Below, one piece after another: positions 32,837 through 41,591 of a stretch of 46,667 nt of DNA. Source of the DNA: Cupriavidus basilensis (GTDB lineage: Bacteria > Pseudomonadota > Gammaproteobacteria > Burkholderiales > Burkholderiaceae); NCBI RefSeq assembly GCF_029335485.1, contig NZ_JARJLM010000639.1, forward strand, positions 1 to 46,667. The letters run 5' to 3'. Each line of letters begins with the position of its first letter. The stretch's first letter is position 1. Below the pieces are notes generated by a model that saw only the letters and a list, made by a program, of their open reading frames with translations, ran no database searches and was not told the origin of the DNA. A program made the translations under genes and the position numbers.

Positions 32837-33874
32837 TCAGACCAGCCCGGCGTTGGCCAGTTCGCGCTTCAGGTAGGCGTAATAGATCGGCCCGGCGATC
32901 ACGCCCGGGATGCCGTACAGCGATTCCATCAGCAGCATCACCGTCAGCAGCTCCCAGGCGGCGGCGTTGATGCGCGCGCCGATGATGCGCGCGTTGAGGA
33001 AGTATTCGAGCTTGTGGATCACCACCAGGTAGAACAGCGAGACGATCGCCATCGGCAGCGAGATCGACAGCGAGGCCACCACGATGCCCGCGTTCGATAC
33101 CAGGTTGCCCAGCACCGGCAGCAGCCCGACCAGGAAGGTCAGTGCCACCAGCGTCTTGGACAGCGGCAGGTGCACGCCGAACAGGGGCAGCACCACCAGC
33201 AGGTAGATCGCCGTCAGCACGGTGTTGATCAGCGAGATCTGCACCTGGGCGAAGATGAACTGCGAGAAGGCCAGTTGCAGGTTGCGCGCCCGCTCCACCA
33301 GCGCGCTGGCCAGCGGCCTGCGGTTGGGTTTGACGATGGCGCGGTAGAGCGCCACCATGGCGCCGATCACGAAACCGATCAGGATGTGCGCCAGGGCGCG
33401 CAGTACCTCGGCGCCGAATTTCTGCGCCATCTGCGCGTGTTCGCGCAGCCAGGCGATCAGCGTGGTGGCCAGTTCGTCCACGCCGCGGGGCAGCGCGTTG
33501 CTCACCCATACCGGCAGTTGGGCGCGCGATTTGTCGATGATGTCGGCGGTGCGGATCAGCAGGGTGTCCAGGGTGTTGCCGTCGCCGCTGACGAAGCGCA
33601 CCAGCCCCCACACGCCAAGCGTCAGCACCAGCAATGTGACCGACGACAGGATCGCCACCGCCAGCACGTCATGGCGCTGGTGCAGGCGCACCAGCCTGGG
33701 TGCCAGCACATCCACCAGGGAGTACAGCAGCAGGCCCGCCATCAGGGCTGACACCAGGTTGGCCTGCATCACCACCCAGAGCGCCAGGGCGGTCAGGATG
33801 TAAGCGGCCGTGCCGACACTGAACCACTTTGCTTCCGGCAAGCGGGGCAAGCGCGGCGGATCGGGTTGATTCAT
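32837..33874 (-). CDS. AI-2E family (TqsA/YdiK-like) membrane transporter
   Basis: 345 residues. The ATG at 33874 is chosen because GGAG lies five bases upstream; a TTG just before it is less likely. The N-terminal region has three hydrophobic segments and the C-terminal half has GVHLPLSKTLVALTFLVGLLPVLGNLVSN (about residues 232-260) and PLLMESLYGIPGVIAGPIYYAYLK-type ends, which are hallmarks of the AI-2E transporter family. Members export diverse small molecules; the name does not prove autoinducer-2 export. It diverges from eutB. Confidence 0.88.
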   Translation of the reverse strand: MNQPDPPRLPRLPEAKWFSVGTAAYILTALALWVVMQANLVSALMAGLLLYSLVDVLAPRLVRLHQRHDVLAVAILSSVTLLVLTLGVWGLVRFVSGDGNTLDTLLIRTADIIDKSRAQLPVWVSNALPRGVDELATTLIAWLREHAQMAQKFGAEVLRALAHILIGFVIGAMVALYRAIVKPNRRPLASALVERARNLQLAFSQFIFAQVQISLINTVLTAIYLLVVLPLFGVHLPLSKTLVALTFLVGLLPVLGNLVSNAGIVVASLSISLPMAIVSLFYLVVIHKLEYFLNARIIGARINAAAWELLTVMLLMESLYGIPGVIAGPIYYAYLKRELANAGLV

Positions 33875-34123
33875 CAAGTCTCCTGCGTGGATGGCCGCGA
33901 CGTCGGGAGGACGGGCGGGCGTCTGTGGATTGTACGTCGCTTGATTGTCCGGTGCGCGGGTGGCGATGGCAAGCGCGGACTATCGTACAAGGGCGACAAC
34001 GTACGCCCGCGATTGCTATGATCGGGCTGGCGTTCGCGCATCCGCCAGCCTGCGGCCCGGCCCCTTGCCGGCGCACGGCCTGCAACGGGGCGCTCTTTCG
34101 TGGCTGACCGGGACGGATCGATC

Positions 34124-35506
34124 ATGACCTTTGCCCACACCGTGGCGTCGCGGCGCCATTTCTTTGCCGATCTCAAGACCTTGCTGGCCAAGGCCAGCCC
34201 GGCGCGCTCGGGCGACTGCCTGGCCGGCCTCGCCGCCGCCAGCGAAGAGGAACGCATGGCCGCGCGCATGGCGCTGGCCGAGCTGCCGCTGGCGCATTTC
34301 CTGAGCGAAGCGCTGGTGCCCTACGAGGAGGACGAGGTCACGCGCCTGATTGTCGATCGCCATGACGGCCAGGCCTTCCGCGAGATCGCCGCCCTCACCG
34401 TGGGTGACTTCCGCAACTGGCTGCTGCTGCACGAGACCGACACCGCCGTGCTGGCGCGCGTGGCGCGAGGTATTACGCCCGAGATGGCGGCCGCGGTCAG
34501 CAAGCTGATGCGCAACCAGGACCTGGTGGCGGTGGCGCGCAAGTGCCGCGTGGTCACGCGCTTTCGCAATACCATCGGCCTGCCAGGGCGGCTCTCGGTG
34601 CGGCTGCAGCCCAACCATCCCACCGACGACGCCCGCGGCATCGCCGCTTCGATGATCGACGGCCTGCTCTATGGCTGCGGCGACGCCACCATCGGCATCA
34701 ACCCGGCCAGCGACAACCTCGGCGCCATTGTCATGCTGCTGCGCCTGGTCGACGACCTGCGCTGCCGCTTCGACGTGCCGACCCAGTCCTGCGTGCTCAC
34801 GCACGTCACCAATACCCTGCGCGCCATCGAGCAGGGCGCGCCGGTGGACCTGGTGTTCCAGTCGGTGGCCGGCAGCGAGCGCGCCAATGCCGGCTTCGGC
34901 ATCAGCCTGGCGCTGCTGCGCGAGGCGCACGACGCCGCGCAAGGCCTGGCGCGCGGCACCGTGGGCAACAACCTGATGTACTTCGAGACCGGCCAGGGCA
35001 GCGCGCTGTCGGCCAATGCGCACCATGGCGTGGACCAGCAGACCATGGAGGCGCGCGCCTATGCGGTGGCGCGCGAGTTCTCGCCGCTGCTGGTGAACAC
35101 GGTGGTGGGCTTTATCGGCCCCGAATACCTGTACGACGGCAAGCAGATCATCCGCGCCGGGCTGGAGGACCACTTCTGCGGCAAGCTGCTCGGCGTGCCG
35201 ATGGGCTGCGACGTCTGCTACACCAATCATGCCGAGGCCGACCAGGACGATATGGACACGCTGCTGACGCTGTTCGGCGTGGCTGGCATCAATTTCATCA
35301 TGGGCGTGCCCGGTGCCGACGACATCATGCTGAACTACCAGAGCACTTCCTTCCACGACGCGCTCTACCTGCGCGACACGCTGGGCCTGCGGCCGGCGCC
35401 GGAGTTCGAGGACTGGCTGCAGCGCATGGGCATCCTCGACGCGGACGGACGCCTGCTGGAGCTGGCCGAGCGCCAGCCGCTGCTGCAACTCGCCCACGGC
35501 CTGTGA
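34124..35506 (+). CDS. eutB: Ethanolamine ammonia-lyase large subunit
   Basis: 460 residues from MTFAHTVASRRHFFADLKTL. EutB with EutC is the adenosylcobalamin-dependent enzyme that turns ethanolamine into acetaldehyde and ammonia (EC 4.3.1.7). The N-terminal AKASPARSGDCLAGLAAASEEERMAAR (about residues 22-48), DDARGIAASMIDGLLYGCGDATIGINPASDN (about 168-198) and ETGQGSALSANAHHGVDQQTMEARAYA are family motifs. The MTFAHT start is chosen by homology. A promoter-like TATGAT (34017) with a GCGACA -35 lies upstream. No eutA reactivase, microcompartment shell genes or permease are in the window. Confidence 0.94.
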   Translation: MTFAHTVASRRHFFADLKTLLAKASPARSGDCLAGLAAASEEERMAARMALAELPLAHFLSEALVPYEEDEVTRLIVDRHDGQAFREIAALTVGDFRNWLLLHETDTAVLARVARGITPEMAAAVSKLMRNQDLVAVARKCRVVTRFRNTIGLPGRLSVRLQPNHPTDDARGIAASMIDGLLYGCGDATIGINPASDNLGAIVMLLRLVDDLRCRFDVPTQSCVLTHVTNTLRAIEQGAPVDLVFQSVAGSERANAGFGISLALLREAHDAAQGLARGTVGNNLMYFETGQGSALSANAHHGVDQQTMEARAYAVAREFSPLLVNTVVGFIGPEYLYDGKQIIRAGLEDHFCGKLLGVPMGCDVCYTNHAEADQDDMDTLLTLFGVAGINFIMGVPGADDIMLNYQSTSFHDALYLRDTLGLRPAPEFEDWLQRMGILDADGRLLELAERQPLLQLAHGL

Positions 35507-35546
35507 GGGCCGCCTGATTCCACCGCGCACGTCCGGGGCCGCCGCC

Positions 35547-36323
35547 ATGAGCCAGAAGCTGATCCACGACAACCCCTGGCAACGCCTGCGCCAGTTCACC
35601 GTGGCGCGCATCGCGCTGGGCCGCGCCGGCAACAGCCAGACCACGGACACGGTGCTCGCCTTCGGCCTGGCACACGCGCAGGCGCGCGATGCGGTGCACC
35701 TGCCGTTGGCGCGTGCCGTCATCGAGCAGGCGTTGCGCGATGCAGGCTTTGCCAGCGTGGCCGCGCACAGCGCTGCGGCCGATCGCCAGCACTATCTGCG
35801 GCGCCCGGACCTGGGCCGGCAGCTCGACCACGCCAGCCGTGCAAGCCTGGCGCAGGCGCGCCCGGCTGATGCGCCCGACGTGGTCTTCGTGATTGCCGAT
35901 GGCCTGTCCGCGCTGGCTGCCGAACGCCATGGCGTGCCGCTGCTGCTGGCCGCGCGCGAGCGCCTGCCCGGCTGGCGTATCGGGCCCGTGGTGGTGGCCG
36001 AACAGGCGCGCGTGGCGCTCGGCGACGAGGCCGGGCTGTTGCTCGGCGCGCGGCAGGTGGTGATGCTGATCGGCGAGCGGCCGGGGCTCAGCTCGCCCGA
36101 CAGCCTGGGGGTCTATCTCACCCACGACCCGCGTCCCGGCCGCAGCGACGCCGAGCGCAACTGCATCTCCAATGTGCGCCCGGAAGGACTGTCCTATGCG
36201 CAGGCCGCCGACAAGCTTGCCTTCCTGCTGCGCGGCGCGCTGGCGCTGGGGCGCAGCGGCGTGGACCTGAAGGATGACAGCGGGCATGCGGCGCTGCCGG
36301 CGTCTGGCGTAAAGACCGGCTGA
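35547..36323 (+). CDS. eutC: Ethanolamine ammonia-lyase small subunit
   Basis: 258 residues starting MSQKLIHDNPWQRLRQFTVARIALGRAG. EutC forms the active enzyme with EutB and contributes to binding of cobalamin. The RPDLGRQLDHASRASLAQ (about residues 86-103), RPGLSSPDSLGVYLTHDPRPGRSDAERNCISNVRPEGLSY (about 178-215) segments are strongly conserved in EutC. It starts 40 bp after eutB. A hairpin with a distant T-run follows. Confidence 0.94.
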   Translation: MSQKLIHDNPWQRLRQFTVARIALGRAGNSQTTDTVLAFGLAHAQARDAVHLPLARAVIEQALRDAGFASVAAHSAAADRQHYLRRPDLGRQLDHASRASLAQARPADAPDVVFVIADGLSALAAERHGVPLLLAARERLPGWRIGPVVVAEQARVALGDEAGLLLGARQVVMLIGERPGLSSPDSLGVYLTHDPRPGRSDAERNCISNVRPEGLSYAQAADKLAFLLRGALALGRSGVDLKDDSGHAALPASGVKTG

Positions 36324-36335
36324 GAGACCGATCGA

Positions 36336-36378
36336 CCCGGCCGCCCACGCGGGCGGCCGGGCGTAGCCGTGCCGTTTT
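36336..36378 (+). terminator. eutBC terminator-like hairpin
   Basis: Perfect 11-bp inverted repeat (36336-36346 and 36351-36361), loop ACGC, with TTTT near 36374-36377. It lies 13 bp after the eutC stop. Confidence 0.6.
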
Positions 36379-36414
36379 GCCATCGCACCACAACAAACAA
36401 AGAAGAAAATTGCC

Positions 36415-36589
36415 ATGAAGCTCCGCCGCCACGCTAGACTTCCTGCGATCTCCGCCTGGCAACCGGCTGGAAGCGCTGGGAGGGAACCGCAAGGGGCAGC
36501 ACAGCATCCGGGTCAACGATCAGTGGCGAGTGTGCTTCGTTTGGACGCCAGACGGCCCGGAGGCCGTCGAGATCGTGGACTATCACTGA
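36415..36589 (+). pseudogene. HigB-type toxin relic (5' truncated and frameshifted)
   Basis: The frame ending at TGA 36587-36589 encodes TLDFLRSPPGNRLEALGG, then RKGQHSIRVNDQWRVCF and finally VEIVDYH, the conserved C-terminal half of RelE/HigB-superfamily toxins. Upstream this frame reaches a stop at 36416-36418 with no start codon. The preceding MKLRR, which would also suit the toxin, lies in another frame, so at least one frameshift has occurred. The first 40 or so residues of the normal toxin are missing; the space before is filled by the eutC terminator. It lies 12 bp before the antitoxin gene. Confidence 0.75.
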
Positions 36590-36601
36590 AAGGAGATCAC
36601 C

Positions 36602-36916
36602 ATGGCCCGCTTCCAGAACGGTATGCGACCGATCCATCCCGGCGAAATCCTCCGCGAGGAGTTTCTGGTTCCTCTGGGTATGAGCGCCAACGCGCTCGCT
36701 GTGGCACTGCATGTCACCGCGGCCCGCATCAACGACATCGTGCGCGAACGCCGGGGGATTACGCCGGACACCGCCATGCGGCTGGCGCGCTACTTCGGCG
36801 GTGATGCCGAGTCCTGGCTCAACCTGCAACAGGCTTATGACCTGAAAATCGCGCAGCGCGAACACGGCAAAGAGATTGCCGCCCAGATCGCGCCACGCGA
36901 CCTCGCGGCAGCTTGA
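36602..36916 (+). CDS. HigA-family antitoxin (XRE-type), probably orphaned
   Basis: 104 residues with AAGGAG before the ATG. MRPIHPGEILREEFLVPLGMSANALAVALHVTAARINDIVRERRGITPDTAMRLARYFG (about residues 8-66) is the HigA helix-turn-helix and its N-terminal MRPIHPGEIL box. HigA binds the toxin and represses the operon. The frame is intact while the upstream toxin is broken, so it may survive as a plain regulator. The next gene is on the opposite strand. Confidence 0.9.
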   Translation: MARFQNGMRPIHPGEILREEFLVPLGMSANALAVALHVTAARINDIVRERRGITPDTAMRLARYFGGDAESWLNLQQAYDLKIAQREHGKEIAAQIAPRDLAAA

Positions 36917-36990
36917 ACACATGACGGCGCGAACCGGGGCAGGCAACTTGCGATTTGCGCGCGCTCGCTTGCGGCATCAATGCGCCTTCA

Positions 36991-38394
36991 TCAAGCGGGA
37001 TCGAACACCCGCCCCGGACTGAGAATATTGTGCGGATCCAGCGCCCGCTTGAGCAACCGCATCAACCCCAGCTCCTCCGGCGTGCGCGAGCAGTGCAGGT
37101 AGGGTTTCTTGTGAAAGCCGATGCCGTGCTCGGCGGAGACGCTGCCTTTGAACGCCTGCACTACGCCGTACATCACATCCGAGATTTCGTGCTCGGGAAA
37201 GTCCGCGTCGGTGGCGCCGGGCAGGTACACGCTGACATGCAGGTTGCTGTCGCCCACGTGGCCGAAGTTGACCAGCTCGGCATGCGGCCACGTCGCCAGC
37301 ACGCGCTCGCGCAGCGTAGCCGCGAACTCGCCGATGCGGCCGATCGGCAGGCTGACGTCGTAGGCGGCATTGGGTGCCCACATCACGGGGAATTCGGCCA
37401 CCGCGTCGCGTAGTTGCCAGAAGCGCTGCGCTTCCTTGTGGCTGGACGCCACCGCGGCGTCCTGGATCAGGCCGGCTTCCATGGCGGATTCCAGCATGCC
37501 CTGGAAGGCGGGGGCGTCCTGCGCGTCGTCATTGCCCTGCAGGTCGAGCAGCACGTAGAACGGGTGGCCCTGCGGCAGCGGCGCGCGCACGCCCGGCACG
37601 CGCGTGGTCACCAGCTGGTAGAAGTCCGCCCACATGGCCTCGAAGGCGGAGAGCCGGCCCGAGAGCTTGCGCTGTGCGTGGCGCAGCAGCGACACCACAT
37701 CCTCGTAGCTGGAGAGCGCGCACAGCGCGGTCTGGGTGGCCGAGGGCAGCGGCGCGAGCCGCAGCACGGCGCGGGTGATCACGCCCAGCGTGCCTTCGCT
37801 GCCGACGAAGAGCTGGCGCACGTCGTAGCCCGCATTGTTCTTCTGCATCTTGTTGAGCGACGACACCACCGTGCCGTCGGCCAGCACGGCTTCCAGGCCC
37901 AGCACCTGGTCACGCATCATGCCGTAGCGGATCACGCGGCTGCCGCCTGCGTTGGTGGCGATATTGCCGCCGATCTGGCAACTGCCGCGCGCGCCCAGGT
38001 CCACCGCCAGCAACCAGCCGGCCGCGCGCGCGGCCTCTTGCGCGGCCTGCAGCGTGGTGCCCGCCATCACCGTCATGGTGCCGGCCTGCGCATCGATTTC
38101 TTCCACGCCGCGCATGCGTTCCAGCGACAACACAACCTCGCCGCCTTCCGGCGTCGCCGCGCCGGCCAGCCCCGTCAGGCCGCCCTGCGGCACCACCGGC
38201 TGGCGCAGCCGGTGGCACAGCGCGAGCACCGCGGCCACTTCCTGCGTGGTGCGCGGGCGCACCACGGCCAGCGGCGGCACCGCGCCGAGCGGCGCGTACC
38301 AGTCCTTGCGGAAGCGGGTCTCGATGGCGTCGCCCGCCTGCAGGCCGGCGGGGTCGAGCAGCTTGGCCAGTTCGGCGATGATGGTGTCGGTCAT
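36991..38394 (-). CDS. GlcD-like FAD-binding (D)-2-hydroxyacid dehydrogenase
   Basis: 467 residues. The PCMH-type FAD domain has PRTTQEVAAVLALCHRLRQPVVPQGGLTGLAGAATPEGG (about residues 46-84) and LGARGSCQIGGNIATNAGGSRVIRYG (about 131-156). The C-terminal oxidase domain ends with SAEHGIGFHKKPYL near residue 430. This is the architecture of glycolate oxidase GlcD, D-lactate and D-2-hydroxyglutarate dehydrogenases. Substrate cannot be told apart here. It is the last of three minus-strand genes (GalD-type, Bug, this gene), 98 bp after Bug, so it could belong to the same transcript. Confidence 0.88.
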   Translation of the reverse strand: MTDTIIAELAKLLDPAGLQAGDAIETRFRKDWYAPLGAVPPLAVVRPRTTQEVAAVLALCHRLRQPVVPQGGLTGLAGAATPEGGEVVLSLERMRGVEEIDAQAGTMTVMAGTTLQAAQEAARAAGWLLAVDLGARGSCQIGGNIATNAGGSRVIRYGMMRDQVLGLEAVLADGTVVSSLNKMQKNNAGYDVRQLFVGSEGTLGVITRAVLRLAPLPSATQTALCALSSYEDVVSLLRHAQRKLSGRLSAFEAMWADFYQLVTTRVPGVRAPLPQGHPFYVLLDLQGNDDAQDAPAFQGMLESAMEAGLIQDAAVASSHKEAQRFWQLRDAVAEFPVMWAPNAAYDVSLPIGRIGEFAATLRERVLATWPHAELVNFGHVGDSNLHVSVYLPGATDADFPEHEISDVMYGVVQAFKGSVSAEHGIGFHKKPYLHCSRTPEELGLMRLLKRALDPHNILSPGRVFDPA

Positions 38395-38492
38395 GGCAAC
38401 GATATCCGGGTATGGAAAGCAGCAATGCTAGGAGAAGCCGGCGGTAGCCGTAAGGGCCAATTCAGGCTGGCCGCATGGCGCCACGATATCAC

Positions 38493-39488
38493 TCAGTCCG
38501 GCCGAATTCCCGCGGCCTGCACCACGCCTTGCCATTTGCGCAGCTCGGCGCGCACCAGCTCGCCCAGCTGCGCGGGCGTGCCGGCGCGCACGTAGGCGCC
38601 CTGTTCCGCAATCTTGAGCGATACGGCCGGGTCCGCCAAGGCGTCGTTGAGCGCCCGGTTCAGTGTCCTGACGACGTGCGCGGGCGTCGCGGCAGGCGCG
38701 AACATGGCGTACCACTGATCGACAGAAACGCCGTCCACGCCAGCCTCCTTGAGGGTCGGGACGTTGGCGAGCAAGGGTGTGCGCGTCTCGCCGGCCACCG
38801 CCAGCGCGCGTATCCTGCCGTTCACGATTTGCGGATAGGCGGTAAACAGGCTGGGAAACATCACCTGGGTATTGCCGGCGATCACGTCCAGCAAGGCCGG
38901 CGCGGAGCCCTTGTACGGGACATGGAGCAGCTCTGCGCCGGTGACGAGGCGGAACAGTTCCGCAGTCACGTGCGGCGCCGTCCCGTTGCCCGCCGACGCA
39001 TAGCTCAACTGCGCCTCCTTGTTTCTGGCCAGGGAGACGAGTTGCATGACGTCAGCTGCCTTGACGGCGGTATTGACGACGAGCAAGGTCGGCGAGCTTG
39101 CCACCATGCCGACGGGTACGAAGTCCTTGACCGGGTCGTAGCGCAGTCTTTGCAGTGCGGGACCGATGCCGTGCGTGGCTATATAGCCGAACAGCAGGGT
39201 ATGGCCGTCCGGTTTCGCGCGGGCGACGTACTCGGAGGCGATCGCGCCATTGGCGCCGGCGCGGTTCTCGACGATCACCGGCGTGCGCAGGCCAACGCTC
39301 ATATGCTGCGCCAGCACACGGGCCATGGCGTCATTGGCGCCGCCAGCCGCGGTGGGTACCACGATGGTGATGGACTTGCCGGGAAAGCTCGATGCCGGGG
39401 CCGGTACAGTGGCAGCCGCAACGGGCAGCGTGATGCCGGCGAGTATCAGCAAGCCCAGCGCGAGGCCGGTGCGGGTTGCACGAATCAT
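38493..39488 (-). CDS. Bug/TctC-family periplasmic solute receptor
   Basis: 331 residues. GAGGAG precedes the ATG by seven bases. Signal peptide MIRATRTGLALGLLILAGITLPVAA (cleavage near residue 25). The mature protein carries FPGKSITIVVPTAAGGANDAMAR, VIVENRAGANGAIASEYVARAKPDGHTLLFGY and LLHVPYKGSAPALLDVIAGN, all Bug markers. It starts 43 bp after the tautomerase gene and is transcribed with it. It probably captures a carboxylate such as a di- or tricarboxylate. No TctAB genes are near. Confidence 0.92.
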   Translation of the reverse strand: MIRATRTGLALGLLILAGITLPVAAATVPAPASSFPGKSITIVVPTAAGGANDAMARVLAQHMSVGLRTPVIVENRAGANGAIASEYVARAKPDGHTLLFGYIATHGIGPALQRLRYDPVKDFVPVGMVASSPTLLVVNTAVKAADVMQLVSLARNKEAQLSYASAGNGTAPHVTAELFRLVTGAELLHVPYKGSAPALLDVIAGNTQVMFPSLFTAYPQIVNGRIRALAVAGETRTPLLANVPTLKEAGVDGVSVDQWYAMFAPAATPAHVVRTLNRALNDALADPAVSLKIAEQGAYVRAGTPAQLGELVRAELRKWQGVVQAAGIRPD

Positions 39489-39531
39489 GTCTTGTCTCCT
39501 CTCTTATCGGAATGGCGTGGTTGCCGCCAGT

Positions 39532-40617
39532 CTAGAAACAGGCGTCCGTCGGTACCGACAGGTACCCCTTCATGATGCGGCGCGCGGTCCGCAGCAGGCT
39601 CGCGCCGCGCACCCGTACGTCCGAGCCGATGCGCTCGGCACGGACCTCGATCTCGATGCGCCCGGCCGGGTGCAGGATCGCCGCGCATCCGCCGCCCGGG
39701 CCGCCCCCGGCATCGGCATAGCGTGCGACGAGCGTACCGGGGGTGAACATGGCGGCGGCCAGACCGATCGCGCCGGTGACCGCGTGCGCCTGGTGGCAAC
39801 GCGTCGGCGTGAAGTAGCGGGAGACCACGGCGCCGCGTTCGCGGGCCGCGCTGATCAGGGCGGGTTTTGGCACCACGCTGTCGCCTACGTCGCCCATCCC
39901 CATGCGTTGCCCCGCCTTGCGCCGCAGCGCTTCCAGCCTCGCCAGCAGGGGCAGGTCGGCGTCGAGCAGGGCTGGCGCCTCGTCGCCGCGCAGGCCGAGC
40001 GACTCGGCGGCCACGATCATCAGCGGCATGGCCGCATCGATGCATGTCACCGGCACGCCATCGATCATTTCCAGCCGGCTGCCGCTCGGGAACAGAGCGC
40101 CGGTCATGCCGCCCCAGGTATCCGCGAACTCCAGCAGGATGGGCGCACCGGTGCCGGCGACACCGTCGATGCGCGCGTGGCCTTCGTAGGTGACGACGCC
40201 TCCGGGTGTATGGATCAGTGCCTGCACCACGGTGGCGGTATTGAGATTGAAGATGTGTACCCGGGTCCGGTCTCCGGCGGCCTCGACCAGCCCTTCCTCC
40301 ACCGCAAAGGGCGCCACCGCTGCGAGCATATTGCCGCAATTGGGGCGGGTGTCCACCACGGCGCGGTCGGTCGCCACCTGGGCGAAGAGGTAGTCCACGT
40401 CGCAGCCGGCGCGCGCCGAGCGGGAGACGATGGCCACCTTGCTGGTCAACGGGTGGCCACCGCCGAGTCCATCTACCTGAAGCGCATGCGGCGAACCCAT
40501 TGCCGCCAGCAGTAAGCGATCCCGCCTGGCCGGGTCCGCGGGCAGCCAGTCCGCGCGGAAGACCGGACCGCGCGAAGTGCCGCCGCGCATCAGTACGCAG
40601 GGAATGTCATTGTGCAT
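39532..40617 (-). CDS. 4-oxalomesaconate tautomerase / PrpF-like isomerase
   Basis: 361 residues from MHNDIPCVLMRGGTSRGPVF (ATG 40617; 40626 possible). The GGTSRG motif, the LGGGHPLTSKVAIV segment, the DTRPNCGNMLAAVAPFAVEEG segment with the conserved Cys, and GCAAILHPAGRIEIEV are PrpF/GalD markers. Length equals that of GalD (about 361), shorter than PrpF. GalD interconverts keto and enol forms of 4-oxalomesaconate in the gallate pathway; PrpF isomerises trans-2-methylaconitate. Neighbouring genes do not include gallate dioxygenase, so the true substrate is open. The divergent LysR is 61 bp away. Confidence 0.85.
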   Translation of the reverse strand: MHNDIPCVLMRGGTSRGPVFRADWLPADPARRDRLLLAAMGSPHALQVDGLGGGHPLTSKVAIVSRSARAGCDVDYLFAQVATDRAVVDTRPNCGNMLAAVAPFAVEEGLVEAAGDRTRVHIFNLNTATVVQALIHTPGGVVTYEGHARIDGVAGTGAPILLEFADTWGGMTGALFPSGSRLEMIDGVPVTCIDAAMPLMIVAAESLGLRGDEAPALLDADLPLLARLEALRRKAGQRMGMGDVGDSVVPKPALISAARERGAVVSRYFTPTRCHQAHAVTGAIGLAAAMFTPGTLVARYADAGGGPGGGCAAILHPAGRIEIEVRAERIGSDVRVRGASLLRTARRIMKGYLSVPTDACF

Positions 40618-40653
40618 GGCGACCATGATGGCGGGCGTGGCATACTTTGTGAA

Positions 40654-40661
40654 TTGCAATG
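40654..40661. promoter_or_regulatory. Candidate LysR operator core
   Basis: ATTGCAAT is a perfect 8-bp palindrome in the 61-bp gap between two divergent genes, flanked by AT-rich DNA. Confidence 0.35.
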
Positions 40662-40678
40662 CTGTGAAGGACAGTTGC

Positions 40679-41584
40679 GTGGCACGCATCAATTTCGATC
40701 TGCAGGAACTGCAGGCCTTTGTTGCCGTGGCGGAGCGCGCTTCCTTTCGCGCGGCGGCGGAGGACCTGCATTTGTCGGCGCCCGCCTTAAGCCGGCGCAT
40801 CGAGAAGCTCGAGCTGCTGCTCGGCGTGCGGCTGTTCGAGCGCAGCACGCGGCATGTCTCGCTGACCAATGTGGGAAGGCTCTTTCTCGATCACGCGCGC
40901 ACCGCGCTGGAGGAACTCGAAAGCGCGATGCTCGGCATCTCCGATCTCGCCGTGCAGCGCAGCGGACTGGTTACCGTGGCGTGCGTGCCGTCCGCCGCCT
41001 ACTATTTCCTGCCTTCGGTGCTGACGGCGTTCTCCGCGCGCCATCCGCGCATCCGCGTGCGTATCCTCGACGAGAGCGCCAACACCGTGCTGAACGCCGT
41101 GATCGGCGGGCGCGCGGACTTTGGCATCAGCTTCATCGGTACGCAGGAACCCGAGGTGGAGTTCGAGAGCATATTCAGCGAGCGCTTCGTGCTGGCCGTG
41201 CGGCGCGATCACCGGCTGGCGGCGCGGCGCAGGATACGGTGGGAGGAACTGGCCGACGAGCGTTTCATGACTGTCGACAAGTCAAGCGGCAACCGCGTGC
41301 TGATCGATGCGGCGCTGGCGCAACTGGCGCGCCGGCCGTCGGGCTTCTTCGAGGTGGCGCACGTCTCGTCGCTGCTGGGCCTGGTGGAGGCCGGCCTGGG
41401 CGTAGCGGCGGTGCCGCGGCTGGCGCTGCCGGTCGAGGGCCACCCGACGCTGCGCGGCATTGCGTTGGTGGCGCCGGAAGTCTCCCGCACGCTTGGCTTG
41501 ATCGCGCGGCGCGGCAAGCCCGTCTCGGGCGCCGCGCGGGTGCTCTACGACTTGCTGAGGCAGGCCGCGCGGCGCGCGCGCTGA
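40679..41584 (+). CDS. LysR-family regulator of the GalD/Bug operon
   Basis: 301 residues starting at a GTG (40679), chosen because GAAGGA lies seven bases upstream and the HTH begins 10 residues on: INFDLQELQAFVAVAERASFRAAAEDLHLSAPALSRRIEKLE. The effector domain starts around residue 92 (GLVTVACVPSAAYYFLPS). The divergent promoter is only 61 bp and contains the palindrome ATTGCAAT (40654-40661), a candidate operator. In-frame ATGs further upstream would run into the tautomerase gene, so they are rejected. Confidence 0.9.
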   Translation: MARINFDLQELQAFVAVAERASFRAAAEDLHLSAPALSRRIEKLELLLGVRLFERSTRHVSLTNVGRLFLDHARTALEELESAMLGISDLAVQRSGLVTVACVPSAAYYFLPSVLTAFSARHPRIRVRILDESANTVLNAVIGGRADFGISFIGTQEPEVEFESIFSERFVLAVRRDHRLAARRRIRWEELADERFMTVDKSSGNRVLIDAALAQLARRPSGFFEVAHVSSLLGLVEAGLGVAAVPRLALPVEGHPTLRGIALVAPEVSRTLGLIARRGKPVSGAARVLYDLLRQAARRAR

Positions 41585-41591
41585 GATATCC

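Noticed and set aside
36415-36804. A 129-codon plus-strand frame starting MKLRRHARLPAIS over the HigB/HigA region.
   Set aside because: It crosses both genes in the wrong frame; only its first five residues may be left from the toxin.
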